Source: Cenococcum geophilum 1.58 (lineage: Eukaryota; Ascomycota; Dothideomycetes; Gloniales; Gloniaceae). Taken from it: 64,000 nucleotides of DNA. The notes beneath the pieces are model-generated. The model was given only the letters and a program-made list of their open reading frames with translations. It did not search any database and was not told the origin of the DNA. A program made the position numbers and the translations under genes. The stretch covers positions 751,239 to 815,238 of the forward strand of contig KV748240.1 of NCBI GenBank assembly GCA_001692895.1. Reading direction: 5' to 3'. Shown piece by piece: positions 1 through 12,420 of the stretch. Each line of letters opens with the position of its first letter. Within the stretch, counting starts at the first letter, position 1.

Positions 1-851
1 CTGCCTCCATAACTATCCCCAACATGAACCTTGGACTGTCCGATTGCCTCCAAGTCTCCAATCTTGTTCATCGTGGTTCCATCCCTTGTACCGCTTGGCA
101 CGGCCTGGGAAACATATTCATTCCCAACCTTCACCTTTGCCGATTCAGACAATTTCGCCTTCCCTATGCTATTGCCGCTTCCAAGTCGTTCAAGCTTCCC
201 TACCGCTGCCGCTCTAAGAAGCTCATCTGTCTTAAGAGAAGCCTCTAACAACATCCGCAAGCTTGTTTCGTCTTGAACCTCACCAACCTCATCTTCAACG
301 AGGCGCTTGTATGTTTCTTGCACCGGGAAGATCTTCTCCAACCCATCAAGAAGCTCCTGAATGTCGTCAATTAATCGTGAAAAGTATTTTTGTTTATATA
401 GTGCCCAGGATATCTTTTTAGAAAGACCGGTGCTCTTCTGGCGCTTTCGCGTCAAGGCCTGGATTGTAGTGCGGAGGGCCATTATGCCTTGGTTTGTGTT
501 CGTCCTTGGATCGAACACGGCCAAATCTTCTTCCCTGGCCCCCGATTTAAAATCGTATGACTGCGTATGTGCATCGCGGAAAAGCTTCAAGAGCTGCTCA
601 AGGGTACGCTTCGCGGTGCGAGCCTCATCGGTGCTGGGATCGATGACGGCGAAGTCAGGGTTGTGGTCAATGTCCACGGCTGGTCCCCAACGTGAGAGCC
701 GCAGTCGAGCAATGTCTAGTCGGATTTGGCATGTTTGGTAGTCGGTTCCGAAGTTTCGCCCAAGCTGAATGTACTCGAAACAGTCGACAGCATTGTTGAA
801 GAGGCTAGCAACGCTCAAAGCGCCGGCAACGACGCCGAACGCTTCGGCCAT
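1..851 (-). CDS. HeLo-domain cell-death effector with C-terminal HET-s-type amyloid motif (3' end cut by window)
   Basis: The minus-strand frame is open from the ATG at 849-851 to the left edge (283 residues, no stop seen). It opens with MAEAFGVVAGALSVASLF and continues with FEYIQLGRNFG and RLSRWGPAVDI, which is the HeLo fold of HET-S/HET-s (PF14479). HeLo is a helical domain that in HET-S becomes a membrane-disrupting toxin when a C-terminal amyloid folds. Residues about 238-283 carry two pseudo-repeats in HET-s prion-domain style: the first holds KVKVGN, the second GQSKVHVGDSYGG. The second lies at the very edge, so the end of the motif and the stop are outside. The neighbour is a divergent NLR whose first 20 residues carry a matching motif, as in the het-S/NWD2 arrangement of Podospora. 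No intron is needed. Base composition is normal, without RIP. The domain call is firm; toxicity and partner are inferred. Confidence 0.93.
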   Translation of the reverse strand, partial: MAEAFGVVAGALSVASLFNNAVDCFEYIQLGRNFGTDYQTCQIRLDIARLRLSRWGPAVDIDHNPDFAVIDPSTDEARTAKRTLEQLLKLFRDAHTQSYDFKSGAREEDLAVFDPRTNTNQGIMALRTTIQALTRKRQKSTGLSKKISWALYKQKYFSRLIDDIQELLDGLEKIFPVQETYKRLVEDEVGEVQDETSLRMLLEASLKTDELLRAAAVGKLERLGSGNSIGKAKLSESAKVKVGNEYVSQAVPSGTRDGTTMNKIGDLEAIGQSKVHVGDSYGG

Positions 852-1190
852 AGTCAAGAAGCTTGAAGAAGGGAGAGCGAGCGACAGCTCTGCACTTTTT
901 AACGCTGATCAGATGGCCGTTAATACAGTACTCTGCGAAGGGGGAGAGAAAGCTTAAAAGGCATGATGCTACCTATGGCGTGCCACGTTTGGCGAGGTGC
1001 CAATGATTCCATGCCTGCAGCTCGTCGCCGCGCTAAACTCCAGCTGGACTTCTCCTTCAGCTATGGACCCCAACACCGTTATGCAGTGGGACGGCCTCGC
1101 TTGACCACAGTAAAGAAATCATCCACGGTCTGTCTGTGATGCATTATTGACTTCAAAAGGAGCAATTTTCGCAAGCGAAACACACTAAGG
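852..1190. promoter_or_regulatory. Divergent intergenic promoter region between HeLo effector and NLR
   Basis: These 339 bp separate two start codons that face away from each other, so both promoters must lie here. This suggests, but does not show, coordinated expression of effector and receptor. I see no convincing TATA box or named operator. No coding potential recognised. Confidence 0.6.
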
Positions 1191-4100
1191 ATGGTAAGCT
1201 CTGTTGAAACATTAAGAGCCGAAGGCCACTCGACAGTCCACGTCGGAGACAACGTTTACACGTCAAACGATCAGTGTTTAGCCGACCTGCGCTCAACCGA
1301 TCCCAGCGACGATAAGACGCGTATCGAACGAACTAAGGGTGGCCTCCTGAAAGACGCATACCGGTGGATCCTCAATCACGCGGACTTTCAGCGATGGCGC
1401 AACGACAAAGAGAGCCGGCTGCTCTGGATCAGAGGCGATCCGGGCAAAGGGAAGACAATGCTGTTGATCGGTATCATTGAGGAATTAGAGCAGCAATACA
1501 AGCAGCCCCGGGACGCTTGCCTTCTGTCGTATTTTTTCTGCCAAGGAACCGACTCTCGGCTCAACAAAGCAACAGCTGTCCTGAGAGGCTTGATCTACCT
1601 CCTGCTTACCCAGGAAGCATCGTTGATGTCGTATATACGAAAAAAATACGAGCGTGCGGGTAAGCAGCTCTTTGAGGACGTCAACGCATTCGACGCGTTA
1701 AGTAAAATCTTTACAAATATGTTGCAGGACCCAACCCTAAAGGGGGCATATCTGATTGTCGACGCGCTCGACGAGTGCGAGACGGGCCTGCCTCAGCTCT
1801 TGGGACTAATCGCACAAAGTGCGTCAACATCTCCTCACGTCAAATGGATTGTCTCGAGCCGCAACGAAGCCCATATCGAAGCGCGGTTGAGCCTTAACGG
1901 TGCACAAATGATGCTTAGCCTTGAACTTAACGCAGAGCATGTTTCACGTGCTGTCGAGATGTTTGTCGATTTCAAGGTGTCCCAACTTGCATCAATCAAG
2001 CACGATAGCATGTTGCAAGAGGAAGTCCGAAAGCAAATGCACGAAAAGGCAAATGGGACTTTCCTCTGGGTAGCCTTCGTTTTTCAGGAGCTTGAACAGG
2101 TGGACAGCTGGGACATACTCCAAGTACTTAAGGAAGTACCGGCTAACTTAAACCCGCTTTACGATCGAATGATGAGGCAGGTTCAGCAACTGAAGCGTAA
2201 AGATCCCGAATTCTGTCGTTTTGTGCTTTTAACGATGACGCTCGCATACCGTCCGCTTCATCTGCTCGAGTTAGGTACCCTCTCTGGTTTGCCTGGACAG
2301 ATTTCCAAAAATATTAACAGCACTGCGAAGATTGTGGTAAAATGCGGCTCATTCCTTACGATCCGAGATGATTATATCTATTTTATTCATCAATCGGCGA
2401 AAGACTATCTTGATTTCAACGCATCCGGGATAATCTTTCCTTCCGGACGTGGTACCTTTCACTACAACCTATTTTCACGATCATTGCAGGTTATGTTTGA
2501 AACGCTCCAACGCGACATGTACAGGTTGCACCAGCCAGGAATCTCGATTGACTCGGTAAAACAACCTCATCTAGATCCGTTAGCTCCTGTACGATACTCT
2601 TGCGTCTTCTGGGCCAGTCATTTGGATGAAGCTTATAGAAGCAGCTCACTATGTCGAAGCGATCTGGCTGACAGCGGAAAGATCCACCTCTTCCTCCAAA
2701 AGCGTTTCTTGTACTGGCTGGAGGCTTTGAGCTTGATAAAGAGCATGTCAAGCAGCGTACAGACGATTAGTACGCTCCTGACTCTACTGAAAGTCAGTCC
2801 CGGTTTGCGTTGGCTATGACGTTTAAGACTGAAGCTAATCTTGGAATAGTCGGAGGAGTCTCGAGTTCTGGGAATAGTGCGAGATGCCCATCGGTTTGTT
2901 CTGTACAACAAGTGGGTGATAGAGAATTACCCCCTTCAAGTATATGCATCGGCTCTTGTCTTCAGTCCGGCCAATAGCTTGATCAGAAAGTCGTTCGAGG
3001 ACGAAGAGCCAAAGTGGATAACAATGCTTTCAAACGTTGAAAGTGAATGGGGTCCATGTTTACAGACACTCGAGGGCCATAGCAACTCAGTTAGCGCCGT
3101 CGCGTTCTCGCGGGACGGTAAGCTGCTGGCGTCGGCTTCGGAAGACAAGACGGTCAGGCTCTGGGACCCGACCACGGGTGCGGCACTGAAGACGCTCAAG
3201 GGCCATAGCAGTCCGGTCAGCGCCGTCGCGTTCTCGCGGGACGGTAAGCTGCTGGCGTCGGCTTCGGACGACAAGACGGTTAGGCTCTGGGACACGACTA
3301 CGGGAGTGGCACTGAAGACGCTCGAGGGCCATAACGACTGGGTTAGGGCCGTCGCGTTCTCACGGGACGATAAGCTGCTGGCGTCGGCTTCGAGTGACAA
3401 GACGGTTAGGATCTGGGACCCGACTACGGGAGCGGCACTAAAGACGCTTGAGGGCCATAACCGCTTGGTCAGCGCCGTCGCGTTCTCACGGGACAGTAAG
3501 CTGTTAGCGTCGGCTTCGGACGACAAGACGGTCAGGATCTGGGACTCGGCTACGGGAGCGGCACTGAAGACGCTTGAGGGCCATAGCAACTGGGTCTGCG
3601 CCGTCGCGTTCTCGCGGGATGGTAAGCTGCTGGCGTCAGCTTCGGACGACAAGACAGTTAGGCTCTGGGACCCAACTACAGGAACGGCACTGAAGATGCT
3701 CGAGGGCCATAGCCAGTTGGTTAAGGCCGTCGCGTTCTCGCGAGACGGTAAGCTACTGGCGTCGGCTTCGGACGACAAGACGGTCAGGATCTGGGACCTG
3801 ACTACGGGAGCAGCACTAAAGACGCTCGAGGGCCATAGCAACCCGGTCAGCGCCATCGCATTCCCGCGGGACGGTAAGCTGTTAGCGTCAGCTTCGTACG
3901 ATAAGACAGTTAGGCTCTGGGACCCGACCACAGGAGCGGCACTAAAGATGCTCAAGGGCCATAGCCACTCGGTCAGGGCCGTCGCGTTCTCGCGGGACGG
4001 CAAGCTACTGGCGTCGGCTTCGAACGACAAGACGGTCAGGCTCTGGGACCCGACTACGGGAGCGGCACTAAAGACGCTCGAAGGCCATAGCAACTGGGTC

Positions 4101-5366
4101 AGGGCCGTCGCGTTCTCGCGGGACGGTAAGCTGCTGGCGTCGGCTTCGGACGACGAGACAGTTAGGCTCTGGGACCCGACTACAGGAACGGCACTGAAGA
4201 TGCTCGAGGGCCATAGCCGCTTGGTCAGGGCTGTCGCGTTCTCGCGGGACGGCAAGCTGCTAGCGTCGGCTTCGAATGACGAGACGGTCAGGCTCTGGGA
4301 CACGACTACGGGAGCAGCACTAAAGACGCTCAAGGGCCATAGCAACCCGGTCAGCGCCGTCGCGTTCTCGCGGGACGGTAAGCTGCTGGCGTCGGCTTCG
4401 GACGACAAGACGGTTAGGCTCTGGGACACGACTACGGGAGTGGCACTGAAGACGCTCGAGGGCCATAACGACTGGGTTAGGGCCGTCGCGTTCTCACGGG
4501 ACGATAAGCTGCTGGCGTCGGCTTCGAGTGACAAGACGGTTAGGATCTGGGACCCGACTACGGGAGCGGCACTAAAGACGCTCGGGGGCCATAGCGACTG
4601 GGTCAAGGCCGTCGCGTTCTCGCGGGACGGTAAGCTGCTGGCGTCGGCTTCGGACGACAAGACGGTTAGGCTCTGGGACACGACTACNGGANNGGCACTG
4701 AAGANGCTCGAGGGCCATANCNNCTNGGTNAGGGCNGTCGCGNTNTCANGGGACGATAAGCTGCTGGCGTCGGCTTCGAGTGACAAGACGGTTAGGATCT
4801 GGGACCCGACTACGGGAGCGGCACTAAAGACGCTCGGGGGCCATAGCGACTGGGTCAAGGCCGTCGCGTTCTCGCGGGACGGTAAGCTGCTGGCGTCGGC
4901 TTCATACGATAAGACAGTCAGGCTCTGGGACCCGACTACGGGAGCGGAACTAAAGACGCTCGAGGGCCACAGCAACCCGGTTAACACCGTCGCTTTCTCG
5001 TGGGACGGCAAGCTGCTGGCGTCGGCTTCGGACGAGACGGTCAGGCTCTGGGACCCGACCACGGGAGTGGCACTGAATATGATAAAGGTCGACTCCCCTA
5101 TCTCTAACATGTCCTTCTGTTCCGATGGACCATTCCTAGATACTAATTGCGGACTATTATATCTGGAAGGTTATCCTGCACTCAGTCTCTTGCCGCAGGC
5201 AGCATCTAGGACCCAAGTATTTATAAAGGGAAATTGGCTTGTAAGGAACTTAGAAAATTATCTTTGGCTTCCTCCTGAGTATCGGCCCACCTGCTCTGTA
5301 TTTAGAGGTAATACTTTCGCATTAGGACACTCAACTGGTCGAGTTATGGTTATAGAGTTCGGGTAG
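1191..5366 (+). CDS. NACHT-WD40 NLR receptor (NWD type) with N-terminal HET-s-like amyloid motif; one intron
   Basis: Exons 1191-2792 and 2850-5366 give 1372 residues. The 57-nt phase-0 intron (donor GTCAGT, branch-like GCTAATC, acceptor TAG) removes the stop at 2817 and joins two parts that are adjacent in this family. Residues 12-20 read GHSTVHVGD, matching the motif at the C-terminus of the divergent HeLo effector. The NACHT domain has P-loop GDPGKGKT at 82-89, Walker [10 protein letters not shown] at 188-196 and a WIVSSR sensor near 219-224. A helical linker ([11 protein letters not shown]) leads to 16 WD40 repeats, then a conserved NWD tail ending VMVIEFG. Family knowledge: WD40 repeats bind the ligand, NACHT oligomerises, and the N-terminal motif templates effector amyloid. 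Ns at 4688-4749 damage repeats 13-14. Near-identical repeats suggest concerted evolution. Ligand unknown. Confidence 0.92.
3075..5087 (+). repeat. Array of 16 WD40 repeats, 126-bp unit
   Basis: Fifteen 42-residue repeats and a last one of 41 follow the pattern [31 protein letters not shown]. Variation is concentrated in the residues after GH, the residue after the following V, and the residue before DKTV or DETV. Repeat 3 equals repeat 12 except for its last residue, and the 12-13 pair is nearly copied by 14-15, so blocks of two repeats were duplicated. Ns fall at 4688-4749. Confidence 0.95.
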
Positions 5367-5900
5367 GGCTGGATGAGGTAAGTACCTTCACACGACGTAG
5401 TATTATATTAGTAAAATATAAATAATAGATTATCTTTTTTAAATTCTCTGTTCTAGAGAGGGGTCTAAGGAAGTAGGCAGATATAGTCCGACAAAGTGTA
5501 GCTATAACCCTATCACCTACGTTAGTTGTTTCCATTATATTCGATGAAAAACCGATGCTTTGACGTTCTCGCACGGACTACCTGCTCCGGGGACGCTGAC
5601 GGGTTAAGGGATAGCTGTCCAGCCCGCGCGCAAATTAGACGTAGAAAAGCGTAGCCAAAAGCTGTTCGAGCACATGTCTAAAAGTTCATTTATCCGAAAA
5701 GTGACGATTCTGCCACACAGCAACAGGAGATAGCACAGTCCTGCCAAGGCATTTCTTCCATTTATTATTTTGTAACCCTCAAAACACCAGAAAATGCATG
5801 CTAGCAAACACGGAGCCTCTCTATCTCAGCAGAACCGTCTGACTTTTCTCCGCGACCCCTATTCTCCCTCCTACCCGGCCTTCCCCGGTGTTTTGTTCAT
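5367..5900. other. Intergenic region between convergent genes
   Basis: Spacer between the 3' ends of the NLR and the oxidoreductase. The only structure seen is one MITE end at 5567-5611. No ORF resembles a known family. Confidence 0.6.
5567..5611. repeat. Solo end of the TCCCTTAACCCGCC-type MITE
   Basis: This segment matches the right end of the MITE at 18474-18624 (shared CGCACGGAC, then GGGTTAAGGGA followed by TA). I did not find the opposite terminus upstream, so this is a fragment or a decayed copy. Confidence 0.55.
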
Positions 5901-7083
5901 CTACAACTGNGCATGCTCGACCCTCCTCCCCGTCTCATCAAACCAAAGCTTTTTCCCAGTCCTCAAGCTCTCCTGCAGCGCACAACCAATCTTGACCGCC
6001 TGCACAGCGCCCGCGAGCTTAAACGGCAACGGCTTATCATCCAGACAGCACTCGGTGAACTCATTCGCCTCGACCACAAACGCCTGCTCGAAGCGGCCAT
6101 AATAGTGCGGCGGGATCTCGCGCCTAATGCCCGTCGGCTCGCTCAACTCCACCAGATTCTTGATCGGATTCGCATTAACGCTGATCTTCCCCTCGGTGCC
6201 AACGACTTCCGTCATGTCGTGCTGGCCCGCCGCCATCATGCGGGACGAGTAAAAGCACGCGATCCTACCGCCCCAAAACTCGACGACGCCGACGCCGTTG
6301 TCGACGTCGCCGTACTTGCGCAGGTCGGGCTGCACGGCGGTGATGCCGAAGGCGGCGACCGACTTGACGACCGAGTCCTGGCCGAAGAACCACAGGGCCA
6401 GGTCGATGTCGTGGATGTTGCAGTCGACGAAGATGCCGCCGCTGAACTGGGCGTAGGCGACGAAGAAGCCGGACGGGTCCAGCTTGTCGCAGGTTTGAGA
6501 GCGGAAGACCGAGGGGCGGCCGATCGACCCCGCGTCGCATCGGCTCCAGGCGTCGCGGTAGGAGGGGTCGAAGCGGCGGGAGAAGCCGCAGAGGACTTTG
6601 AGGTGCGGTTTTGTTTTCGCGGCGTCGACGACGGATTGGGACTGTGGGGTTTTTGGTCAGCTGGGTAATCTCTTACTTGTGCAATCGAGCTGTGGATAGA
6701 GAGCAGGCTATGGGGAAGTGGTGAGGAGGGGTGGAGGGAGGGAGGCGGCTACGCACGATTTCCACGCTGGTGCTCAGCGGCTTCTCGCACAGGACGTGCT
6801 TGTCCGCGTTGATGGCCTTGATAGCCTGCTCGGCGTGCACCGTCGTCACCGTCGCTATCACCACCGCCTCCAGGCCCTCGTGCTTCAGCATCTCGTCGTA
6901 GTTCGTGTACAGCTTGGTGCCGTACGGCTCCAAGTGCTGTTTTCCCCATGCGATTTCTTTCTCGTCGGGACTGAAGGCGGCGACCAGCTCGGCGCGCGGT
7001 GTGCGGTTGAGGAAGTGGAGGGCGTGACGGGCGCCCATGCGGCCGAGGCCGGAGACGGCGACCTTGAGGCGGCGGGGGGCCAT
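5901..7083 (-). CDS. Gfo/Idh/MocA-family NAD(P)-dependent oxidoreductase (inositol 2-dehydrogenase-like)
   Basis: Exon 1 is 7083-6757 and exon 2 is 6641-5901; the 115-nt intron (6756-6642, donor GTGCGT, branch CTGAC, acceptor CACAG) is phase 0, giving 355 residues. The N-terminus has the Rossmann motif VAVSGLGRMGARHA, then the family's CEKPLS motif with the conserved Lys, and in exon 2 GGIFVDCNIHDIDLALWFFG with the HDxD element that places the catalytic His near Asp. Length fits the family. Such enzymes oxidise sugars or cyclitols such as myo-inositol with NAD(P); the substrate here is not readable. Likely cytosolic, as no signal peptide is seen. The start was chosen because the Rossmann fold begins seven residues later. 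One N lies at 5910 near the C-terminus. It appears to be an ordinary metabolic gene beside the immune genes. Confidence 0.9.
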
Positions 7084-7825
7084 TGTTGGAGGGATTGAGG
7101 GATTGTGAAAGGATGTAGGAGCTGGAGGAGACGTGAACATGCTAGAAGGCGGACTGGAGGTCCTGATGAGGTGCGCGAGCAGCAGATAAAGGGAGTTCAC
7201 GATCTGGCACGGCAAAGTTCTAATTAGCTTAGGAAAGATGATAAAAGCGGTGAGAAGCACGCACAATGACCAGCAGAGTTCAATTGACCACGATCGACAT
7301 AAAATTGGATTATTGTGGAGGAGAATCCAAAACACAACGATGCCAACAGCGAGCTCTCGCACTTATAGCTCTTGACGAACGCCCAACGCACACAGCCAAT
7401 TGGGGAAGAATATTAACGATAGACAAAAACGGAAGAAGTCCGGAATTTAGAAATGGTCCCGCGCTACCTCCGCAGGTCCCGCGTCCTGCCCTTTTCCCCA
7501 AAATTCCTCCCTAGGCCGTTGAGATGCCGAGACGTCAGTGCTCTCCACCGGGGAGAACTCTAGTTCGGTGTCTGAACATGGCGATTTTCGGATAACTTGC
7601 CCTCTCGGTCATGGGCTGAGGGTTGTGGAGCCCTGCAGGCGATCTTAGCCCCGCGGCGAGGTCAGAAGCCGACAGTTCGGAAGGAACGAGTGGGTCCGAT
7701 CTGGTGAGTATTTCCGATGCATTGGTGGCTTTGTCACATTCAATCCTTACGACGGATACCGTTGGTTTCCCCCTCAAGTGCAATTGCTCGAACCTTCTAC
7801 CCAAGCAACTTAGTGCCTACCTTAC
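7084..7825. other. Upstream region of the oxidoreductase, no gene recognised
   Basis: GC-normal sequence up to the transposon border. Several short frames exist on both strands but none resembles a family or has credible splice structure. It presumably holds the oxidoreductase promoter. The last about 20 bp before 7826 match the left flank of an empty transposon site at 31391-31415. Confidence 0.55.
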
Positions 7826-7932
7826 ATGGACATGTCTATGTGGCTAAGCGAGCACTGTAGCAGCACCCCTGCATCTCAGCAACACTAACATCATTAACAT
7901 TCACAAAATTGAGCCTTGCTTGCTTGCTTTCC
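7826..7932 (+). repeat. Split direct repeat A1 of the DIRS/Ngaro-like element
   Basis: Matches A2 at 12239-12346 over about 107 bp; most differences are C/T or G/A. Confidence 0.85.
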
Positions 7933-10900
7933 ATATTAGTCTTATTTAAGAGCTAATGCCTTATTTACTTAATTTCTAATAATTAATTATTACTGTTAAT
8001 AACTTAATAACCTATATACTTATCTAAACCTTCGCGAATTATCTATAAAAACCTTAAAAACTTAACTAATAATAACACACTCGACAAGCTAAACTCCTCA
8101 GAGGTTACCTACTAGTCTCCCTTACCTTCCCCTATACCTTTAGGCGATATGCCAGCGTTATAGTCTCTATCCTCTATAATAGCGCCTCTCTCTATAGCTT
8201 AACGCGAGACTTTAGCCGCTAAAAAAGCTAAAAAATAGCTTTAGTAACTATATAAGGAGGACCTAAGGATTAAAAGAGCTTAGGTAAAAAAGGTTAAAGA
8301 CTAGGCAACTAACTAGAAAATAAGACTCCTTTAGGAATAAAAGGACCGTACTAAAATACTATACGTCTAAAAAGAATAGAAAGATTAGGCGATTAAACTC
8401 TATATATTAAGCCTTGCTATAGTAACAGCAAGATTAGCTATAGTAGTATTATCCTTAACCCCAATTAATAAATTAGGTAAGTTGCTCCTATCTATAGCCA
8501 ATATCCTAAATATCTTTCTCCCTAGCATCCCAAATAAAAAAATACTTAAGGTATTTTAGGGTACTTTCTTACCTAATAACCTCTCTCGCCTTTAAATACA
8601 CTAGCTTTAGTCTAAGCCTTAAAATAATATCCTTATTATTAACAGCGTCCTTTCTATAAGACTAAAAAAAGGGATAATAAAGGACTACCTATCCGTTAAA
8701 GTGTAGGTAAAGGGCTTCCTTAACTATATAATAATTTTAATTATTATATATAAAAATCTTTTAGTAGATCTTATTCCCTAAATACTTACCTTCTATAATT
8801 AAGTTATCTAGCTATCTACTACCTACTAAATTACTCCCTTAATAACTATGGCCTTAAAGCACCACTTTATAGTTATTTAAAAGAACTAGTTAGAGCTAGC
8901 TAATTAAAAGATCTTTAGTAACTTCCTAAATATCTATTATAATCCTAGTACTTATAAATCCGCATTTATCTTAAAATGTATATAAGTAAGCACTAATATC
9001 TTAAGGACCTATTATAGCTTTAATAAAGGGAAGTATAACCTAGGTAAGGATTATAAGTTTCTATATACCTATAGTAAGTGCGGTAGCCTATATACTATAA
9101 AAAATTATAAGTAGTAATTACTAGAGGAAAGTATTAATAAGAAAAAGGAAGAGGAGAAAGAGAATTTTATTAAGCTATACCTACACTCTACTAAAACTAT
9201 ACTCTACCCTTATAGTACGGGTAGGCTAAATACTATACTATTATTTCTAATCTTCCTACCCTCTTCTCCTCTACAGAACTCTCCCTTCCTCTTAATTATT
9301 TAAGTATAGGGGCGTTATCTATTCCTATACCCTAGTAACCTCCAATGTAATATTATTAATATCTTAAAGTTTAGATACTAGATTAGAGCAGACCTAGAAA
9401 TTAAACTCCTCTCCTAAAAAAACTAAGCCTTAATAGCCGCAAATATAATTCTAATCTTAGAGAAGATTAGCGCTAATCTAAATATAGGCAGAATTATAAT
9501 AGCAACATCTTCTATTATATCCTTACCGCTAGGTTTAATACCTAAAGTAGATAGAAAATAGCGCCGTATTTATAACTTATCCTTACTATCTAGCTAATCT
9601 ATTAATAACTTAATCCCTATAGCATTCGCCACACTATAATATTTAATAATTAATTAGGTTCTCTAACACATTATATATATAGGCCGTAGTTATATAATTA
9701 TTAAGAGGAATATTAAAGACGCCTTTTGGAATATCCTATTTTCTATTAAAGCTTAACGCCTTATAGGGTTCTCCTAGAAGGGTATAGTATATTTTAAACG
9801 TTGCCTCTTATTTAGCCTTCGAACTATACCCTTTTTATTTAATCTTTTTATGGAGGGATTTTACTAGATACTTATCCAACATATCCTAAACACCGCCTTA
9901 AAGCACTATCTAGATAACTTTATCTTTATACTCTTTAATACTTCTATCCTCCCTTAATTATTTAGTATATATAACTAATTAAGTAATAAATTAGGCATCC
10001 TATAAAACGAATTAAAGAATATTAAAGGCACTATAGCTAAAGTCCTAGGTTATATTATAGATACTCTAAAATCTAAGCTGTATCTTTCTCCTTTAAAATA
10101 GGCCACTATAATTAAAAAGATTAATAAAGCGTTAAGTAGTAGATCCCTAACACTAGTTTAAAGTTAAAAACTAGTTAATAAACTTACTTAGAGCGCCTAG
10201 GTAATTAGGCTTAGGCGTTTATATAACCGCTCTATTTAGGAGTTTATCTCTACTTTTATAAAAGTAGGTAGTTATCCTTACTAATAGCTAACAGCTAAAC
10301 TTCGCCAAGACTTATTATAGTAGAGGGATGCTCTTACCCTTTTAAATAGTATCCTCTTCTTTAATAATATAGATTAAAAATAATTCCATCTCTTCTTAAA
10401 CGCATCTAGGATTCTTAGTTATAGGGCCTTCTTCTTCCTTAAGAATTCTTAAGGGACAATATAGCCGCCCTATTTAGTATCTCTACCTTAAGACAATTCT
10501 TTAAGCTGCTACCCTAATACAAAACACCGCCTTACCTTAATTAATAAGCGGAAGGTCCAAGTAATTATAACCTCATTTTAGCTTTAGGTAATATAGTAAA
10601 AGTATAGCTTAGTCTATATCTATACGGATAACATAGTAGCACTCTTAAAATTCTAAAATATAGTAGTAAAAAGACCGGGTAATTACCCGCTCTATAAGAT
10701 CCTCTAATTAACTGCAGCCTATAATATTACGCTCTATATAGAGTAGGTTTCCTCTATAAAAAATAGGCTAGCTAATACTCTATTTTGTTTTAATTGTAAT
10801 AGGGTGTTATTACTATACCCACATTAGAATACTTCTAATTTACTATTACTATACGCTTCTTTATTATATTTAATCTAACGCTAAAATAGGAGACCTAGTC

Positions 10901-12090
10901 CCTTTTAAAAACCCCCTACCTAATTTCTAGATTAAGGTAAAAGCCCCCTTAAAATGCTTTGGCCAACTATTATAATATAGCCTTTCCAATAGAATAAGAG
11001 ATTTATACCATCCCGTAATTAAGAGTTAAAAGGGCTACTATAACTTTTACGGAGCAGTAAAGTACCTAGCGCCCCTCTACTACCTAGAAGAATAAATTAC
11101 CTAATAAATCTTTAGCAATACTAATCCAGGAATAAGCCGTATTAAGCCTACTATAGTTAAAGCCTACGTCTCCGCAATTTAATCTTATTATATTAACACT
11201 AATTATAACACCTCTGTCTTTAATAATTCTATTATTAAGAGGATCCTAAACGGTATAATATCTATAAATCCCTTTACTATAGCTAAAAGATTGCTAATTA
11301 CTAAAGACATCCTTACCTAATTAGTTACCCTAAATACCTAATCCGTTAAAGATCTTAACTTTAACGCCGCTATTACCACAGCCTTTACAGGATTCCTTTA
11401 TTTAGGTAAAATTACCTACACTAAGGCTTAGAAAAATAGCTATGCCTTCTCTACTATAAAATATACTAGAAATAATATAACGCTGGCAGAGAACTATATA
11501 ATATTATATCTAAAGCGTAGTAAAACAGACGTTAATTACTAAGGAGTCTTAATTATAATTACCACTTTAGGGCAACCTAAATACGTAGTTTGAGCTATAA
11601 AATACCTATTTAAAAATAACCCCTAACCCAGAAACGCCCCTCTCTTTTACTTTAAAAGATTGGCCTTTATAAGCTACACGGTTAGGAATAAGCTAAAATA
11701 TAAAGTTGCCGCTTTTAGCCTCTACTCTAAGCTCTATAACGGATACTTATTTTAAAAAGGTGCTATTTAATATACTTAAAATAACGGTTTTACGGACGGC
11801 TAAATATAGTAATTAGGCCGGTGGTCCTTATAAGCGTTCCAGCTTTACTATTTATTATCCCTAAAAAACCTATTCTAGCTAAGTATAAACTTCTAATATA
11901 GAACGCCAATACCGTTCTTATTATTACTCGCCCTAGATATAATAGGCAAAGGTATTTAGGCACAATGGCGTGTAGAAGTACCTATTTTAGCACTCTAATA
12001 TATTAACTTAAATCTCTCCTTTCCCCCCCTTTTTTATTTTTTATTTTTTCTTCCCCTTACTCTACCTTATATAGTACAAGCGCTACGCTT

Positions 12091-12237
12091 CTAGGTTTAT
12101 AGGCATTACGTTTAATTAAGGTAGGGTAATCCCCTATAAATAGCCTTATAAATATACCTATTCTTAATTAATGCCTTTAAGCCTGTACCCACTAATTAAA
12201 TTAATTAATCCTCTTCTCCGCAAGTATATAAATAATA
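12091..12237 (+). repeat. Split direct repeat B1
   Basis: About 147 bp matching B2 (12421-12566), including GGCATTACGTTTA and CCTCTTCTCCGCAAG. It abuts A2 directly. Confidence 0.85.
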
Positions 12238-12238
12238 A

Positions 12239-12346
12239 ATAAATATATCTATATAGCTAAGCGAGCACTACAGCAGCACCCCTGCATCTTAGTAACACTA
12301 ACATTATTAACATTCATAAAATTGAGCCTTGCTTACTTACTTTCCC
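12239..12346 (+). repeat. Split direct repeat A2
   Basis: Second copy of A1, directly following B1. Confidence 0.85.
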
Positions 12347-12420
12347 TCCCACCTATACCTTTTTCTTTAGTTGCATATTTTGGGCTTTATAAATAGATAC
12401 TGCAGTAATATGCTTGCGCG

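Noticed and set aside
2793..2849. Stop after NACHT taken as a truncated NLR plus a separate WD40 gene
   Set aside because: A 57-nt phase-0 intron with GT..AG ends and a branch-like site joins the two halves in the order normal for the family.
2936..5110. 724-codon minus-strand frame opposite the WD40 array
   Set aside because: Mirror of the repeat-coding plus strand; the plus strand has conserved domains.
5913..6668. 251-codon plus-strand frame
   Set aside because: Antisense of oxidoreductase exon 2, which has family motifs on the minus strand.
7535..7847. Short frames on both strands (74-89 codons)
   Set aside because: No family resemblance and they overlap each other.
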